NCBI RefSeq assembly: GCF_006352025.1
Contig: NZ_CP040936.1
Span: forward strand, 1,612,001 to 1,676,000
Reading direction: 5' to 3'
DNA from: Hymenobacter sp. DG01
Lineage (GTDB): Bacteria > Bacteroidota > Bacteroidia > Cytophagales > Hymenobacteraceae
DNA length: 64,000 nucleotides
The translations under genes were made by a program, and so were the position numbers. This document shows, in pieces, positions 24,872-32,971 of the stretch. Every line of letters starts with the position of its first letter. Position 1 is the stretch's first letter. The notes below the pieces were generated by a model. The model made no database searches. It was not told the origin of the DNA and saw only the letters and a list, made by a program, of their open reading frames with translations.

Positions 24872-27130
24872 ATGGCACTGGATTATCACTCGTTATTGAA
24901 CCCCTCCCAGGCGGCGGCCGTGCTGCACACCGAAGGCCCCTGCATGATTATAGCTGGCGCGGGCTCCGGCAAAACCCGGGTGCTCACGTACCGCATTGCC
25001 CACCTACTCGAAAAGGGCGTAGATCCGTTTAACATCCTGGCCCTGACCTTTACCAACAAGGCGGCCAAGGAGATGCGCGCCCGTATTGAGAAGGTGGTAG
25101 GCCCCGAGGCCAAAAACCTGTGGATGGGTACTTTCCACAGCATCTTTGCCCGCATCCTGCGCTCCGAGGCCGATAAGATTGGCTACCCCCGCTCCTTTAC
25201 TATTTACGATACCCAGGACTCCAAAACCCTCATTGGGCAGATCCTGAAGGAACTGGAGCTGGACGACAAGCTCTACAAGCCGAACATGGTGCTAGGCCGG
25301 ATTTCGGCCGCCAAGAACAAGCTGATTTCAGTGCAGCAGTACCTCAACGACCCTGTGATTCGGCAGGACGACGAGGCGGCGCTGCGGCCCAAGCTGGGCG
25401 TCATCTACCAGCAGTACCAGAGCCGCTGCTTCAAGGCCGGGGCCATGGACTTCGATGACCTGCTCTACCAGACCAACGTGCTGTTCAAGGACCACCCTGA
25501 CGTGCTGAACAAGTACCAGAACATGTTTCGGTATGTGATGGTAGACGAGTATCAGGACACCAACTACTCGCAATACCTGATTGCGCGCAAGCTGGCGGCC
25601 AAGGAGCGAAACATCTGCGTGGTAGGCGACGATGCGCAAAGCATCTACGCCTTCCGGGGTGCTGATATTCAGAACATTCTCAACTTCGAGAAAGACTACC
25701 CAGAGCTGCAGGTGTTCAAGCTGGAGCAGAACTACCGCTCTACCAAGAACATTGTATGGGCCGCTAACTCGGTTATCAAAAACAACCAGGCCCAGCTGCG
25801 CAAAGACGTTTTCTCCGATAACGAGGAAGGCCCGCTAATTGAGGTGTTCAAGGCGGCTTCCGATAATGAGGAAGGCAAACTGGTGGCCAACAGCATCTAC
25901 GAGGACAAGATGAACCAGCATCTTTCCTACGATGACTTTGCCATTCTGTACCGCACCAACGCCCAGAGCCGGGCCATGGAAGAAGCCCTGCGCAAGCTCA
26001 ACATCAAGTACAAGATTGTGGGCGGCCTGAGCTTCTACCAGCGCAAGGAAATTAAGGACTTGGTGGCCTACCTGCGTCTGACGGTGAACCCCAACGACGA
26101 GCAGGCCCTACGCCGCGTCATTAACTACCCCAAGCGCGGCATCGGCGACACCACCATTGCCAAGCTCATCAGCGCCGCCGAAGAATCCAACCACACCATC
26201 TGGGAGGTAGTCGCCAACGCCGACCAGTTCCTACCCACCCGCGCCGCTAATCCCATCGTGGACTTCGCGGAGAAGATTAAAGCGTACACGGCCGTAGCGG
26301 CCAAGGACGATGCCTTTGAGGCGGCCAAGTTTATTGCCAAAAACTCGGGTCTGATTGAGGACCTGTACGCCGATAAAAGCATTGAGGGCCTCTCCCGCTA
26401 CGAGAACATCCAAGAACTGCTGAACGGCATCAAGGCCTTCGTGGAGGACCCGGAGCGCGAAGATAAGAGCCTCAGCTCCTTCCTGCAGGATATTGCCCTG
26501 GTAACGGACGCCGACACCAAAGATGCCCAGAGCGAAGGCGAGCAGGTGACTTTGATGACGATTCACTCAGCTAAGGGCCTGGAGTTCCGCAATGTGTACA
26601 TCGTGGGTATGGAAGAAAACCTCTTCCCCAGCCAAATGATGATTACCTCGCGGGCCGACCTGGAAGAGGAGCGCCGCCTGTTCTACGTGGCCATCACGCG
26701 GGCCGAGAAAAAACTGACCCTCAGCTACGCTACCTCCCGCTACCAGTGGGGCAACCTGCGCAGCTGCGAGAAAAGCCGCTTCCTCGATGAAATCGACCCG
26801 CAGTACGTGGACTTTAAGTTCTCGGCGGGTCCGGTAGGTAGCGCCGGTCCGGGCGAGTCGCCGTTCGGGCACGTATTTGAGCGCCGCAGCAACCTGGTGC
26901 CACCCGCTCCGCGCAAAACCGTTGCCACCAAATACTCCCCCCCTGCCGACTTTAAGCCTTCTGATACCAGCAACCTGCAAACCGGCCAGCGTGTGGAGCA
27001 CCCCAAGTTTGGTTTTGGCACCGTCACGAAGCTGGAAAATCAGGCTGGTTCCGTGAAAGCCATCATCCAGTTTGAAGAAGTTGGGGAGAAAACCCTGCTC
27101 CTGAGCTTCGCCAAGCTGCGCGTACATTAA
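24872..27130 (+). CDS. pcrA: ATP-dependent DNA helicase, PcrA/UvrD type
   Basis: A superfamily 1 3'-5' helicase of DNA repair and replication. The 752 residues start MALDYHSLLNPSQAAAVLH and include the Walker A loop AGAGSGKTRVLTYR, LTFTNKAAKEMRAR, the DEXQ motif VDEYQDTNYSQY, GDDAQSIYAFRGAD, LEQNYRST, MTIHSAKGLEFRNVYIVG and YVAITRAEKKL. The C-terminus carries the small RNA polymerase-binding Tudor-like domain (GQRVEHPKFGFGTVTKLE) found in PcrA/UvrD. All motifs are intact. Confidence 0.96.
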   Translation: MALDYHSLLNPSQAAAVLHTEGPCMIIAGAGSGKTRVLTYRIAHLLEKGVDPFNILALTFTNKAAKEMRARIEKVVGPEAKNLWMGTFHSIFARILRSEADKIGYPRSFTIYDTQDSKTLIGQILKELELDDKLYKPNMVLGRISAAKNKLISVQQYLNDPVIRQDDEAALRPKLGVIYQQYQSRCFKAGAMDFDDLLYQTNVLFKDHPDVLNKYQNMFRYVMVDEYQDTNYSQYLIARKLAAKERNICVVGDDAQSIYAFRGADIQNILNFEKDYPELQVFKLEQNYRSTKNIVWAANSVIKNNQAQLRKDVFSDNEEGPLIEVFKAASDNEEGKLVANSIYEDKMNQHLSYDDFAILYRTNAQSRAMEEALRKLNIKYKIVGGLSFYQRKEIKDLVAYLRLTVNPNDEQALRRVINYPKRGIGDTTIAKLISAAEESNHTIWEVVANADQFLPTRAANPIVDFAEKIKAYTAVAAKDDAFEAAKFIAKNSGLIEDLYADKSIEGLSRYENIQELLNGIKAFVEDPEREDKSLSSFLQDIALVTDADTKDAQSEGEQVTLMTIHSAKGLEFRNVYIVGMEENLFPSQMMITSRADLEEERRLFYVAITRAEKKLTLSYATSRYQWGNLRSCEKSRFLDEIDPQYVDFKFSAGPVGSAGPGESPFGHVFERRSNLVPPAPRKTVATKYSPPADFKPSDTSNLQTGQRVEHPKFGFGTVTKLENQAGSVKAIIQFEEVGEKTLLLSFAKLRVH

Positions 27131-27136
27131 CTCTTT

Positions 27137-27214
27137 GTCATACCGGGCAAAGCGAGGAATCTGGGTTAAACTATTGGGTAGTAATTCCAGATTCCTCGCT
27201 CTACTTGGAATGAC
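27137..27214. repeat. Inverted repeat with GTCATnCC / AGCGAGGAATCTGG ends after pcrA
   Basis: Arms 27137-27164 and 27187-27214 are 28 bases and mostly complementary around 22 bases; the inner halves (AGCGAGGAATCTGG) match perfectly. This element, close to GTCATTCCGAGCGnAGCGAGGAATCT, is one I recall as dispersed in many Bacteroidota genomes. It begins seven bases after the pcrA stop and may also act as a terminator. Confidence 0.8.
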
Positions 27215-27357
27215 AAGAGGGGCGGCGCACCCAAATTGCCCCTTTCGCGTTACTTTAGACGCTGATAGGGCAGCTCCTCCCTACCTACCCATTCCTGCCA
27301 AACCTTGCCGCTGGCGCTCCTGTGCAAAATAGGATGCCATTGGGGCAAGGTTTGGCG

Positions 27358-27365
27358 TATATTTG
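27358..27365 (+). promoter_or_regulatory. Promoter-like -7 box for the DUF4290 gene
   Basis: TATATTTG (exact TAnnTTTG) lies 20 bases before the ATG at 27386. No TTTG is present at the usual -33 distance. Confidence 0.45.
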
Positions 27366-27385
27366 GCCCTTCGAATACCATTTTC

Positions 27386-28090
27386 ATGACCTTACCTTCT
27401 CTTCATAAGCACGAGCTGCTCCAGCGCGAATACGGCCAGAGCACCTTCCAGCTCGTGCAGCAGCTGCGCGACATCGAAGACCGCGCGGAGCGGACGCGCC
27501 GTGCCCAGCAAATCGTTCAGCTCATCTTCCGGATTCAGCCTGCCCTGCGCGACCAGCCCGACTCTCAGCAGAAAGTCTGGAACCACCTGTTTGAAATGGC
27601 CGACGGCGAACTGGATGTGGATGCGCCTTTCCCGCTGGCGGCCCCAGCCAACCAGACACCACCCCAGCGGGTGGCCTACCCCAGCAAAGGACCTAAATTC
27701 CGGGCTTATGGCCGGGCTGTGGAACAGCTGGTAGAAAAAGCCCTGACTCTGGAAGATCCCACCGAGCGTGAGCAGGCCGCCATTGTCATTGGTCGCACCA
27801 TGAAATTCCTGTACCGTTCCCACAATAAGGAAAACGCCAAGGATGTGACCATCCTCAAACACCTGAAGGAGCTGTCGGGTGGTCAATTGACGCTGGACCC
27901 GGCTCAGGTAGATGCCCAGAACCTGTTTGAGTTTACCAGCAGCGGCCGCCCTACCCCCTTCATCGTACCCCAACCCCGCCAGGAGCGCGACGTGCGCCGA
28001 GGCGGCGGTGGCGGCAGCAACAACCGGCGCGACAAGCAGCGCCGGGGCGGCAAAAAAGGCCGGCAGGAACCTCAGCAACCCCCGCAATAA
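27386..28090 (+). CDS. DUF4290 family protein
   Basis: The 234-residue protein starts at the ATG at 27386 (MTLPSLHKHELLQREYGQS). Helical N-terminal regions (LVQQLRDIEDRAERTRRAQQ, VWNHLFEMADGELDVD) and the central YGRAVEQLVEKALTLED and IVIGRTMKFLYRSHNKEN match DUF4290, a family confined to Bacteroidota. The last 35 residues are a Gly/Arg-rich basic tail (RRGGGGGSNNRRDKQRRGG), suggesting nucleic-acid contact. It sits 125 bases before murA, a pairing I recall as conserved in the phylum. Function unknown. Confidence 0.88.
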   Translation: MTLPSLHKHELLQREYGQSTFQLVQQLRDIEDRAERTRRAQQIVQLIFRIQPALRDQPDSQQKVWNHLFEMADGELDVDAPFPLAAPANQTPPQRVAYPSKGPKFRAYGRAVEQLVEKALTLEDPTEREQAAIVIGRTMKFLYRSHNKENAKDVTILKHLKELSGGQLTLDPAQVDAQNLFEFTSSGRPTPFIVPQPRQERDVRRGGGGGSNNRRDKQRRGGKKGRQEPQQPPQ

Positions 28091-28214
28091 TTTTCATGAG
28101 GATGAGGGGGAAAGGATCTGACATGAAGAAACAAGCAACTCCGGCATTGCGCAGGTGTAGCTGTTGTGCCATTGTCTGTTCTTAATCCCTAATCCTTCAT
28201 CTTTAATACTTTTC

Positions 28215-29519
28215 ATGGCCTCTTTTGAAGTGATTGGCGGTAAGCCGCTGAAAGGTGAAATCGTGCCCCAGGGCGCTAAAAACGAAGCCCTCCAGATTCT
28301 GTGCGCGGTGTTGCTCACGGATGAGCAGGTGACGATTTCCAACATCCCTGACATCCGCGACGTCAATAAGCTGATTGAGCTGCTGCGCGACATGGGTGTG
28401 AAAGTGGGCAAGCTGTCGAATGACACGTACCGCTTCCAGGCCGACGATGTGCACCTGGACTACCTCGATACGCCCGAGTTTGTGGCGCAGGCCGGTGCCC
28501 TGCGTGGCTCAGTAATGATTCTGGGCCCGATGCTGGCCCGCTTCGGCAAATGCCAGCTGCCCAAGCCCGGTGGCGACAAAATCGGCCGCCGGCCCATGGA
28601 TACCCACTTCCTGGGCCTGGAGAAACTGGGCGGTAAGCTCACGCTGGAAGGCAACGACTTCTACCGCATCAACACCGAAGGCCGCCTGCGCGGCGCTTAC
28701 ATGCTGCTGGACGAGGCTTCCGTAACGGGTACCGCTAACATTGTGATGGGCGCGGTACTGGCCGAAGGCATCACGACCATCTACAATGCCGCCTGCGAGC
28801 CGTACCTGCAGCAGCTTTGCAAGATGCTGGTGCGCATGGGCGCCAAAATCAACGGCATCGGCTCCAACCTGCTCACCATTGAAGGGGTAGAGCGCCTGGG
28901 TGGCACCGAGCACCGCATGCTGCCCGACATGATTGAAATCGGTTCGTTTATCGGGCTGGCGGCCATGACGGGCTCGGAAATCACCATCAAAGACTGCCAG
29001 ATTCCGGAGCTGGGCCTGATTCCGGACACGTTCCGCAAGCTGGGCATTCAGCTGGAGTTCCGCGGCGACGACATCTTCGTGCCGGCTCAGGACCACTACG
29101 AAATTGCTACCTACCTCGATGGCAGCATCCTGACTATCTCGGACCACACCTGGCCCGGCCTGACGCCTGACCTGCTGAGTGTACTGCTGGTGGTGGCTAC
29201 CCAGGCCAAAGGCACCGTGCTTATTCATCAGAAGATGTTTGAGTCGCGCCTGTTCTTCGTGGACAAGCTCATTGACATGGGCGCCCAGATCATCCTTTGC
29301 GACCCGCACCGCGCCACCGTTATCGGCCTCGACAAGCGCACCCAGCTGCACGGCATAACCATGACCTCGCCCGACATCCGCGCGGGGGTAGCCCTGCTGA
29401 TTGCGGCCCTGTCGGCCAACGGCCGCAGCGTAATTGAGAACGTAGAGCAGATTGACCGGGGCTACCAGAACATTGATAAGCGCCTGACGGCGCTGGGGGC
29501 GCAAATCCGCCGCCTATAA
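28215..29519 (+). CDS. murA: UDP-N-acetylglucosamine 1-carboxyvinyltransferase, Asp-type
   Basis: MurA makes the first committed peptidoglycan precursor from UDP-GlcNAc and phosphoenolpyruvate. The ATG at 28215 gives MASFEVIGGKPLKGEI and 434 residues, with GAKNEALQIL (substrate Lys/Asn) and a late SPDIRAGVALLIAAL. The loop that holds the catalytic Cys in E. coli (GGCTIGARP) reads GGDKIGRRP, so Asp121 replaces Cys (codon 28575-28577). Asp-type enzymes are active and not alkylated by fosfomycin. The gene follows DUF4290 and ends at a terminator. Confidence 0.96.
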   Translation: MASFEVIGGKPLKGEIVPQGAKNEALQILCAVLLTDEQVTISNIPDIRDVNKLIELLRDMGVKVGKLSNDTYRFQADDVHLDYLDTPEFVAQAGALRGSVMILGPMLARFGKCQLPKPGGDKIGRRPMDTHFLGLEKLGGKLTLEGNDFYRINTEGRLRGAYMLLDEASVTGTANIVMGAVLAEGITTIYNAACEPYLQQLCKMLVRMGAKINGIGSNLLTIEGVERLGGTEHRMLPDMIEIGSFIGLAAMTGSEITIKDCQIPELGLIPDTFRKLGIQLEFRGDDIFVPAQDHYEIATYLDGSILTISDHTWPGLTPDLLSVLLVVATQAKGTVLIHQKMFESRLFFVDKLIDMGAQIILCDPHRATVIGLDKRTQLHGITMTSPDIRAGVALLIAALSANGRSVIENVEQIDRGYQNIDKRLTALGAQIRRL

Positions 29520-29552
29520 CCTCTTCGGCCCATTCAAGCCACTACCTAATCT

Positions 29553-29590
29553 CCGCCTGGTTTCGAAAGAAGCCAGGCGGTTTTCTTTTG
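29553..29590 (+). terminator. Terminator after murA
   Basis: CCGCCTGGTTT pairs with AGCCAGGCGG around a short loop, followed by TTTTCTTTT, 34 bases after the murA stop. Confidence 0.85.
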
Positions 29591-29703
29591 TCAGGACCCT
29601 ACCCCATGGCGCCAGGCCAGGCCGGTGGGTTACGTTCTGGCGAGGCCTGTATAAACCAGCAGAAGCTGCGCAGCTTTTTCATCCACCATCTTGTGTCTTT
29701 CCG

Positions 29704-30486
29704 ATGAAAAAATACGTGCGTCTGCTCCCGCTGCTGGGACTGATGCTGGCGGGGTGCGCCCAGTCAGCCGAGCAGGAAGTTTTCCCAGGCCAAGAGGCGG
29801 CTTCTACGGCCTCCGTTTCTGCTGCTTCCCCCACCGCTACTGCGGCAAGTGAGGCCGAGGTGCCGTTGGCCCGGCTGTGGCGGGTAGCGGGCCATCCGGT
29901 TATCTATCAAGGCACTATGGAGCTGGAAGTAGCTGATTTTGCCAACGCGTCAGCCCACCTCGATAAGACCCTCATGCGGCGGGGTGCCTACCTCACTTCC
30001 GCCCTCGAAACCACCGACCCCGAGCGGCATCAGCAGGTGCTAACCATTCGGGTGCCCTCGGCGCAGTTTCTGGCCCTTACCGCCGACCTCACCCAGCTGG
30101 GCACGGTACATAGCAAAGAGCTAACCTCCCGGGATATTGCTGCTGAGCTGGCCAAGCTGCGCACCACCTCCGCCACAACCGACACCGGCACCGCACGGGC
30201 CGCAGCCCAGGAAACCCAGGCCTTGGCCGAACAAGCTGCCCTTGCCACGCTGCGTCTCACCTACTTTCAGCCTCGCCCACCCCTCGAAGCCTCCCCAACT
30301 ACCGCTATTGCGCCGCAGCTGCAGGCAGGCCTGTGGTTCGGTTGGCGGGTGGTAAGCTTGGTACTGATTTCGGCTTGCTACATCTGGCCTCTTTTACTTG
30401 GTGTGGCAGGCTGGGCCCTGATGCGCTGGCGCCGCCAGACTTATGCGCCGTCTTTATCAGGAGCCGCCCACCATACAGACTATTGA
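29704..30486 (+). CDS. DUF4349 family lipoprotein
   Basis: The 260-residue product starts MKKYVRLLPLLGLMLAGC, a lipoprotein signal with Cys18. A low-complexity Ala/Ser/Thr stretch (about 30-50) precedes the DUF4349 core: YQGTMELEVADFANA, LMRRGAYLTSALETTD, VLTIRVPSAQFLALTADL. The usual long coiled coil is short here. A single transmembrane helix near the C-terminus (LVLISACYIWPLLLGVAGW) precedes a basic end. It is probably anchored in an envelope membrane; the function is unknown. A small AAGCTG/CAGCTT palindrome with T-run lies at 29662-29679 in the leader. Confidence 0.85.
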   Translation: MKKYVRLLPLLGLMLAGCAQSAEQEVFPGQEAASTASVSAASPTATAASEAEVPLARLWRVAGHPVIYQGTMELEVADFANASAHLDKTLMRRGAYLTSALETTDPERHQQVLTIRVPSAQFLALTADLTQLGTVHSKELTSRDIAAELAKLRTTSATTDTGTARAAAQETQALAEQAALATLRLTYFQPRPPLEASPTTAIAPQLQAGLWFGWRVVSLVLISACYIWPLLLGVAGWALMRWRRQTYAPSLSGAAHHTDY

Positions 30487-30532
30487 AAGCAAAAAGCCCG
30501 GACCAGTACACTGGTCCGGGCTTTTTGCTTTC
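30485..30532. terminator. Strong bidirectional terminator
   Basis: A perfect 22-base stem (30485-30506 with 30511-30532) and four-base loop separate the convergent DUF4349 and small membrane protein genes; the stem itself carries the A/T tracts. Confidence 0.9.
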
Positions 30533-30549
30533 AGCAGAGGGCCGGGTTG

Positions 30550-30891
30550 TTAGTCTCGGTCAGTTACCATATCAATAACCGATGTTACCAGGGACAGCAC
30601 AATGCTGAAAATCAGCGCCGAAATAAACCCATCGAGCTTGAAGCCGGCGAGCAGCCAGTCTGCTATCATTACAATGAGGGCATTGATAACGAGCAGAAAC
30701 AGCCCCAGAGTGAAAACCGTAATTGGAAAGCCGATAATCTTGAGAATTGGCTTTACTACGGCGTTCAGGATGGCCAGCACTATCACCAGAATGAAGGCTG
30801 TGCCAATGCCATCGATATAGGCTCCGGGCAGGAACTTAGCCAGCACGTAGGTGATGATGGCACTGAGAATGAATTTGAGAATAAAGCCCAT
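30550..30891 (-). CDS. Small four-helix membrane protein (phage_holin_4_2 / Mycobacterium phage holin-like family)
   Basis: The 113-residue protein from the ATG at 30891 has about four hydrophobic helices (FILKFILSAIITYVLAKFLP, FILVIVLAILNAVVKPILK, GLFLLVINALIVMIADWLL, ALIFSIVLSLVTSVIDM) and the NAVVKPILKIIGFPIT segment of the holin_4_2 family. The family name is historical; no phage or lysis gene is nearby and members are ordinary chromosomal genes. An open frame extends to 30999 without similarity. Confidence 0.85.
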   Translation of the reverse strand: MGFILKFILSAIITYVLAKFLPGAYIDGIGTAFILVIVLAILNAVVKPILKIIGFPITVFTLGLFLLVINALIVMIADWLLAGFKLDGFISALIFSIVLSLVTSVIDMVTDRD

Positions 30892-30950
30892 TGGGAGAGA
30901 GGAGTTAGGTGAGAGACAGAGTAAGGGAGTTGGGCTTTTTACGGGCAACA

Positions 30951-31010
30951 GGCAAAAAAGTGCGGCAAGCGGTTGAAACGGTTCAACTACCTGCCGCACT
31001 TTTTTTGCCT
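30951..31010 (-). terminator. Terminator after the agmatinase-family gene
   Basis: GGCAAAAAAGTGCGGCA (30951-30967) pairs with TGCCGCACTTTTTTTGCC (30992-31009) around a 24-base loop with a smaller GGTTGAA/TTCAACT stem. On the minus strand it ends in a T-run. Confidence 0.85.
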
Positions 31011-31041
31011 CTCAGAGAAGAATAAGCCGCTTAGGCGGATC

Positions 31042-32133
31042 CTATTTCTCTACGGCGCGGGCCTGCAGCCGGCCCTGCGACACGCCCATCCAGTTGGCCA
31101 TGTGGTAGAGCAAGCGGGCACCAACAATGGCATTCCATTCGGTATCGCCGGGAGCTACTTCGTTCAGGTCGCAGCCGATAATGGTACGGCCCGAGCGCAC
31201 CACCATCCGAATCAGGTACAGGGCCTGCTCGAACTCCAGACCGCCTGGTACGGGCGTACCGGTACCGGGGCACAGTTTGGGGTCGAGGCCGTCGATATCA
31301 AAGCTCAGATACACTTTCTGGGGTAGCTGGGCAATGATCTTTTTGCACTCCTTTCTCCAGGATTTGCCACCCAGCATCTCTGCCTGCAGAAACCGGTCGG
31401 CAAACAAGGCTACGCGCCCGTTGCTCTGGTCGATAAACTCGGCCTCCTGCTGGCAATAGTCACGGATGCCCACCTGTACCAGCTTCTTTACCTGGGGCAG
31501 CTTCAGGGCATTGTACATGATGGAGGCGTGCGAAAACTCAAAGCCTTCGTAGGCCGGGCGCAGGTCGCAGTGGGCGTCAATCTGCAGAATCCCGAACTCC
31601 TCGTGGCGCTCGGCTAAGGCATGCAGGTAGCCCAATGGCGTGCTGTGGTCGCCGCCCAGCACGACTACCCCCTTACCGGCATCAAGCAGGGCGCCGGTTT
31701 TGGCTTTCAGCCACTCCAGCAGCGCCTGCCCCCGCTCATTGATGCGGGCCGGTACCTGGGAGAAGGTGCCGTAGGTAGCCTCCGGCTCGCCTTCTTCCAG
31801 CCAGCCGATGTAGCTTTCAGCGGTGGGACGCAACTCCAGGCTTTCAGCCGCAATTTTCTCGTCAGACTCTTCCATGGCCAAGCCCATTTTCCAGGCATCG
31901 GGCAGGTCCGGGTCGTAGAGGTCAACCTGAAGCGAAGCTTCCCGGATGGCCTCCGGACCTTCGGCGGTGCCGGCCCGGTAGGAAACCGTCACCTCCCAGG
32001 GTACGGGCACAATAACTACCTGCGCTTCCTCGGGGGTAAAGGGCAGGCCGTAAATACCGCCGGCAGCATCACCGAGGGCATTAGGGTCGAAGTTGGCAAG
32101 CTTTTGTTCCAGCGCAGACGCAGAATCAGCCAT
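31042..32133 (-). CDS. Agmatinase/formimidoylglutamase family ureohydrolase
   Basis: The 363-residue protein has the arginase-fold dinuclear manganese motifs VLGGDHSTPLG, LQIDAHCDLRPAY and LSFDIDGLDPKLCPGTGTP. The insertion of about 60 residues between residues 85 and 150 is typical of the longer Bacteroidota members. These enzymes hydrolyse guanidino compounds such as agmatine, making putrescine; formimidoylglutamate is an alternative substrate. No speA or hut gene is nearby, so substrate remains open. Confidence 0.9.
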   Translation of the reverse strand: MADSASALEQKLANFDPNALGDAAGGIYGLPFTPEEAQVVIVPVPWEVTVSYRAGTAEGPEAIREASLQVDLYDPDLPDAWKMGLAMEESDEKIAAESLELRPTAESYIGWLEEGEPEATYGTFSQVPARINERGQALLEWLKAKTGALLDAGKGVVVLGGDHSTPLGYLHALAERHEEFGILQIDAHCDLRPAYEGFEFSHASIMYNALKLPQVKKLVQVGIRDYCQQEAEFIDQSNGRVALFADRFLQAEMLGGKSWRKECKKIIAQLPQKVYLSFDIDGLDPKLCPGTGTPVPGGLEFEQALYLIRMVVRSGRTIIGCDLNEVAPGDTEWNAIVGARLLYHMANWMGVSQGRLQARAVEK

Positions 32134-32272
32134 AAACAGAAAAAGTTGAAGTGAATGTATGGGTAGGCGCCATAACGGCGGCGGCCCCCGCGCCCAGTTC
32201 CTGCCGCCTTACGGGCGTGGTAACTGGTGTTGGGAGCCGCACTGGCCGCGCCTGATCCAGACGAAAAACTAA

Positions 32273-32911
32273 CTAAGCGCCAGATTGCTGACCGCCCATG
32301 AAGTCATAGGTCCGGATGATGTCCAGGATTTTCTCAAACGTATCCCGGTCAAAGAAAATCATCAGGGGTAGCTCCACGGAATTATCCTTGTCTGAGAACT
32401 GGGTAACAACCGAGAAAATTAGTGGCTGCACCATGGGACGGTCCAGCAGCAGGCTGTTCAGGGAGTTGGCCATATCCCCGCGCGGATGCGTGGGAGGCGC
32501 ACCGTAAATACTGGCTTTCAGAATGTTAGCAAGCTGCGTAACCAGAGCCCCAGTAATGATATTGCTAATCTCCAGCAGCAAAGACTCCTGCATCTCATCA
32601 ATCTGCGTTGAGTCGGAAGTGCTCATGCGCAGGCACACCCGGGAAAGTCGCTGCACATGCTGGCCCGAGAAAAACATAAGCGTGGTGCCGTTAAACTCGC
32701 CCCGGATATCGGATTGAATAATAACATGGCCAGCCTGCAAGTCGCGTACTTTATCCAGAATGGTTTTACCCGACACAATATCGAGGTTGGGCACTTCCAG
32801 CAACACCTTCTCCTGGGCGACAACCGCGAATGAATCGGCGGCGCGAGCCAAGCCGATATTCAGGATTTCGCGGATGATATCCCGCTCCAGTTCCGTCATG
32901 TGCAAATCCAT
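32273..32911 (-). CDS. cheC: CheC-like CheY-P phosphatase
   Basis: The 212-residue protein (ATG at 32911; 32899 and 32953 are alternatives) has two copies of the CheC/FliY active-site pattern E-x2-N: REILNIGLARAADSF near residue 15 and LLLEISNIITGALVTQL near 120. It would remove phosphate from CheY and perhaps act with other chemotaxis proteins. It is the last gene of the operon, 60 bases after cheA. No CheD or flagellar gene is present. Confidence 0.88.
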   Translation of the reverse strand: MDLHMTELERDIIREILNIGLARAADSFAVVAQEKVLLEVPNLDIVSGKTILDKVRDLQAGHVIIQSDIRGEFNGTTLMFFSGQHVQRLSRVCLRMSTSDSTQIDEMQESLLLEISNIITGALVTQLANILKASIYGAPPTHPRGDMANSLNSLLLDRPMVQPLIFSVVTQFSDKDNSVELPLMIFFDRDTFEKILDIIRTYDFMGGQQSGA

Positions 32912-32971
32912 AGGAGTCAATTGAAAGGGCTTTGGGCTACTGCCGTCCGCCACAGGTCTGCAATACGTGAG

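Noticed and set aside
27135..27332. Plus-strand frame over the GTCAT repeat
   Set aside because: This frame is created by the inverted repeat itself and is a known type of spurious prediction.
30550..30891. Holin-family name suggesting a prophage remnant
   Set aside because: No other phage gene, integrase or attachment site is nearby, and the family is common in chromosomes.
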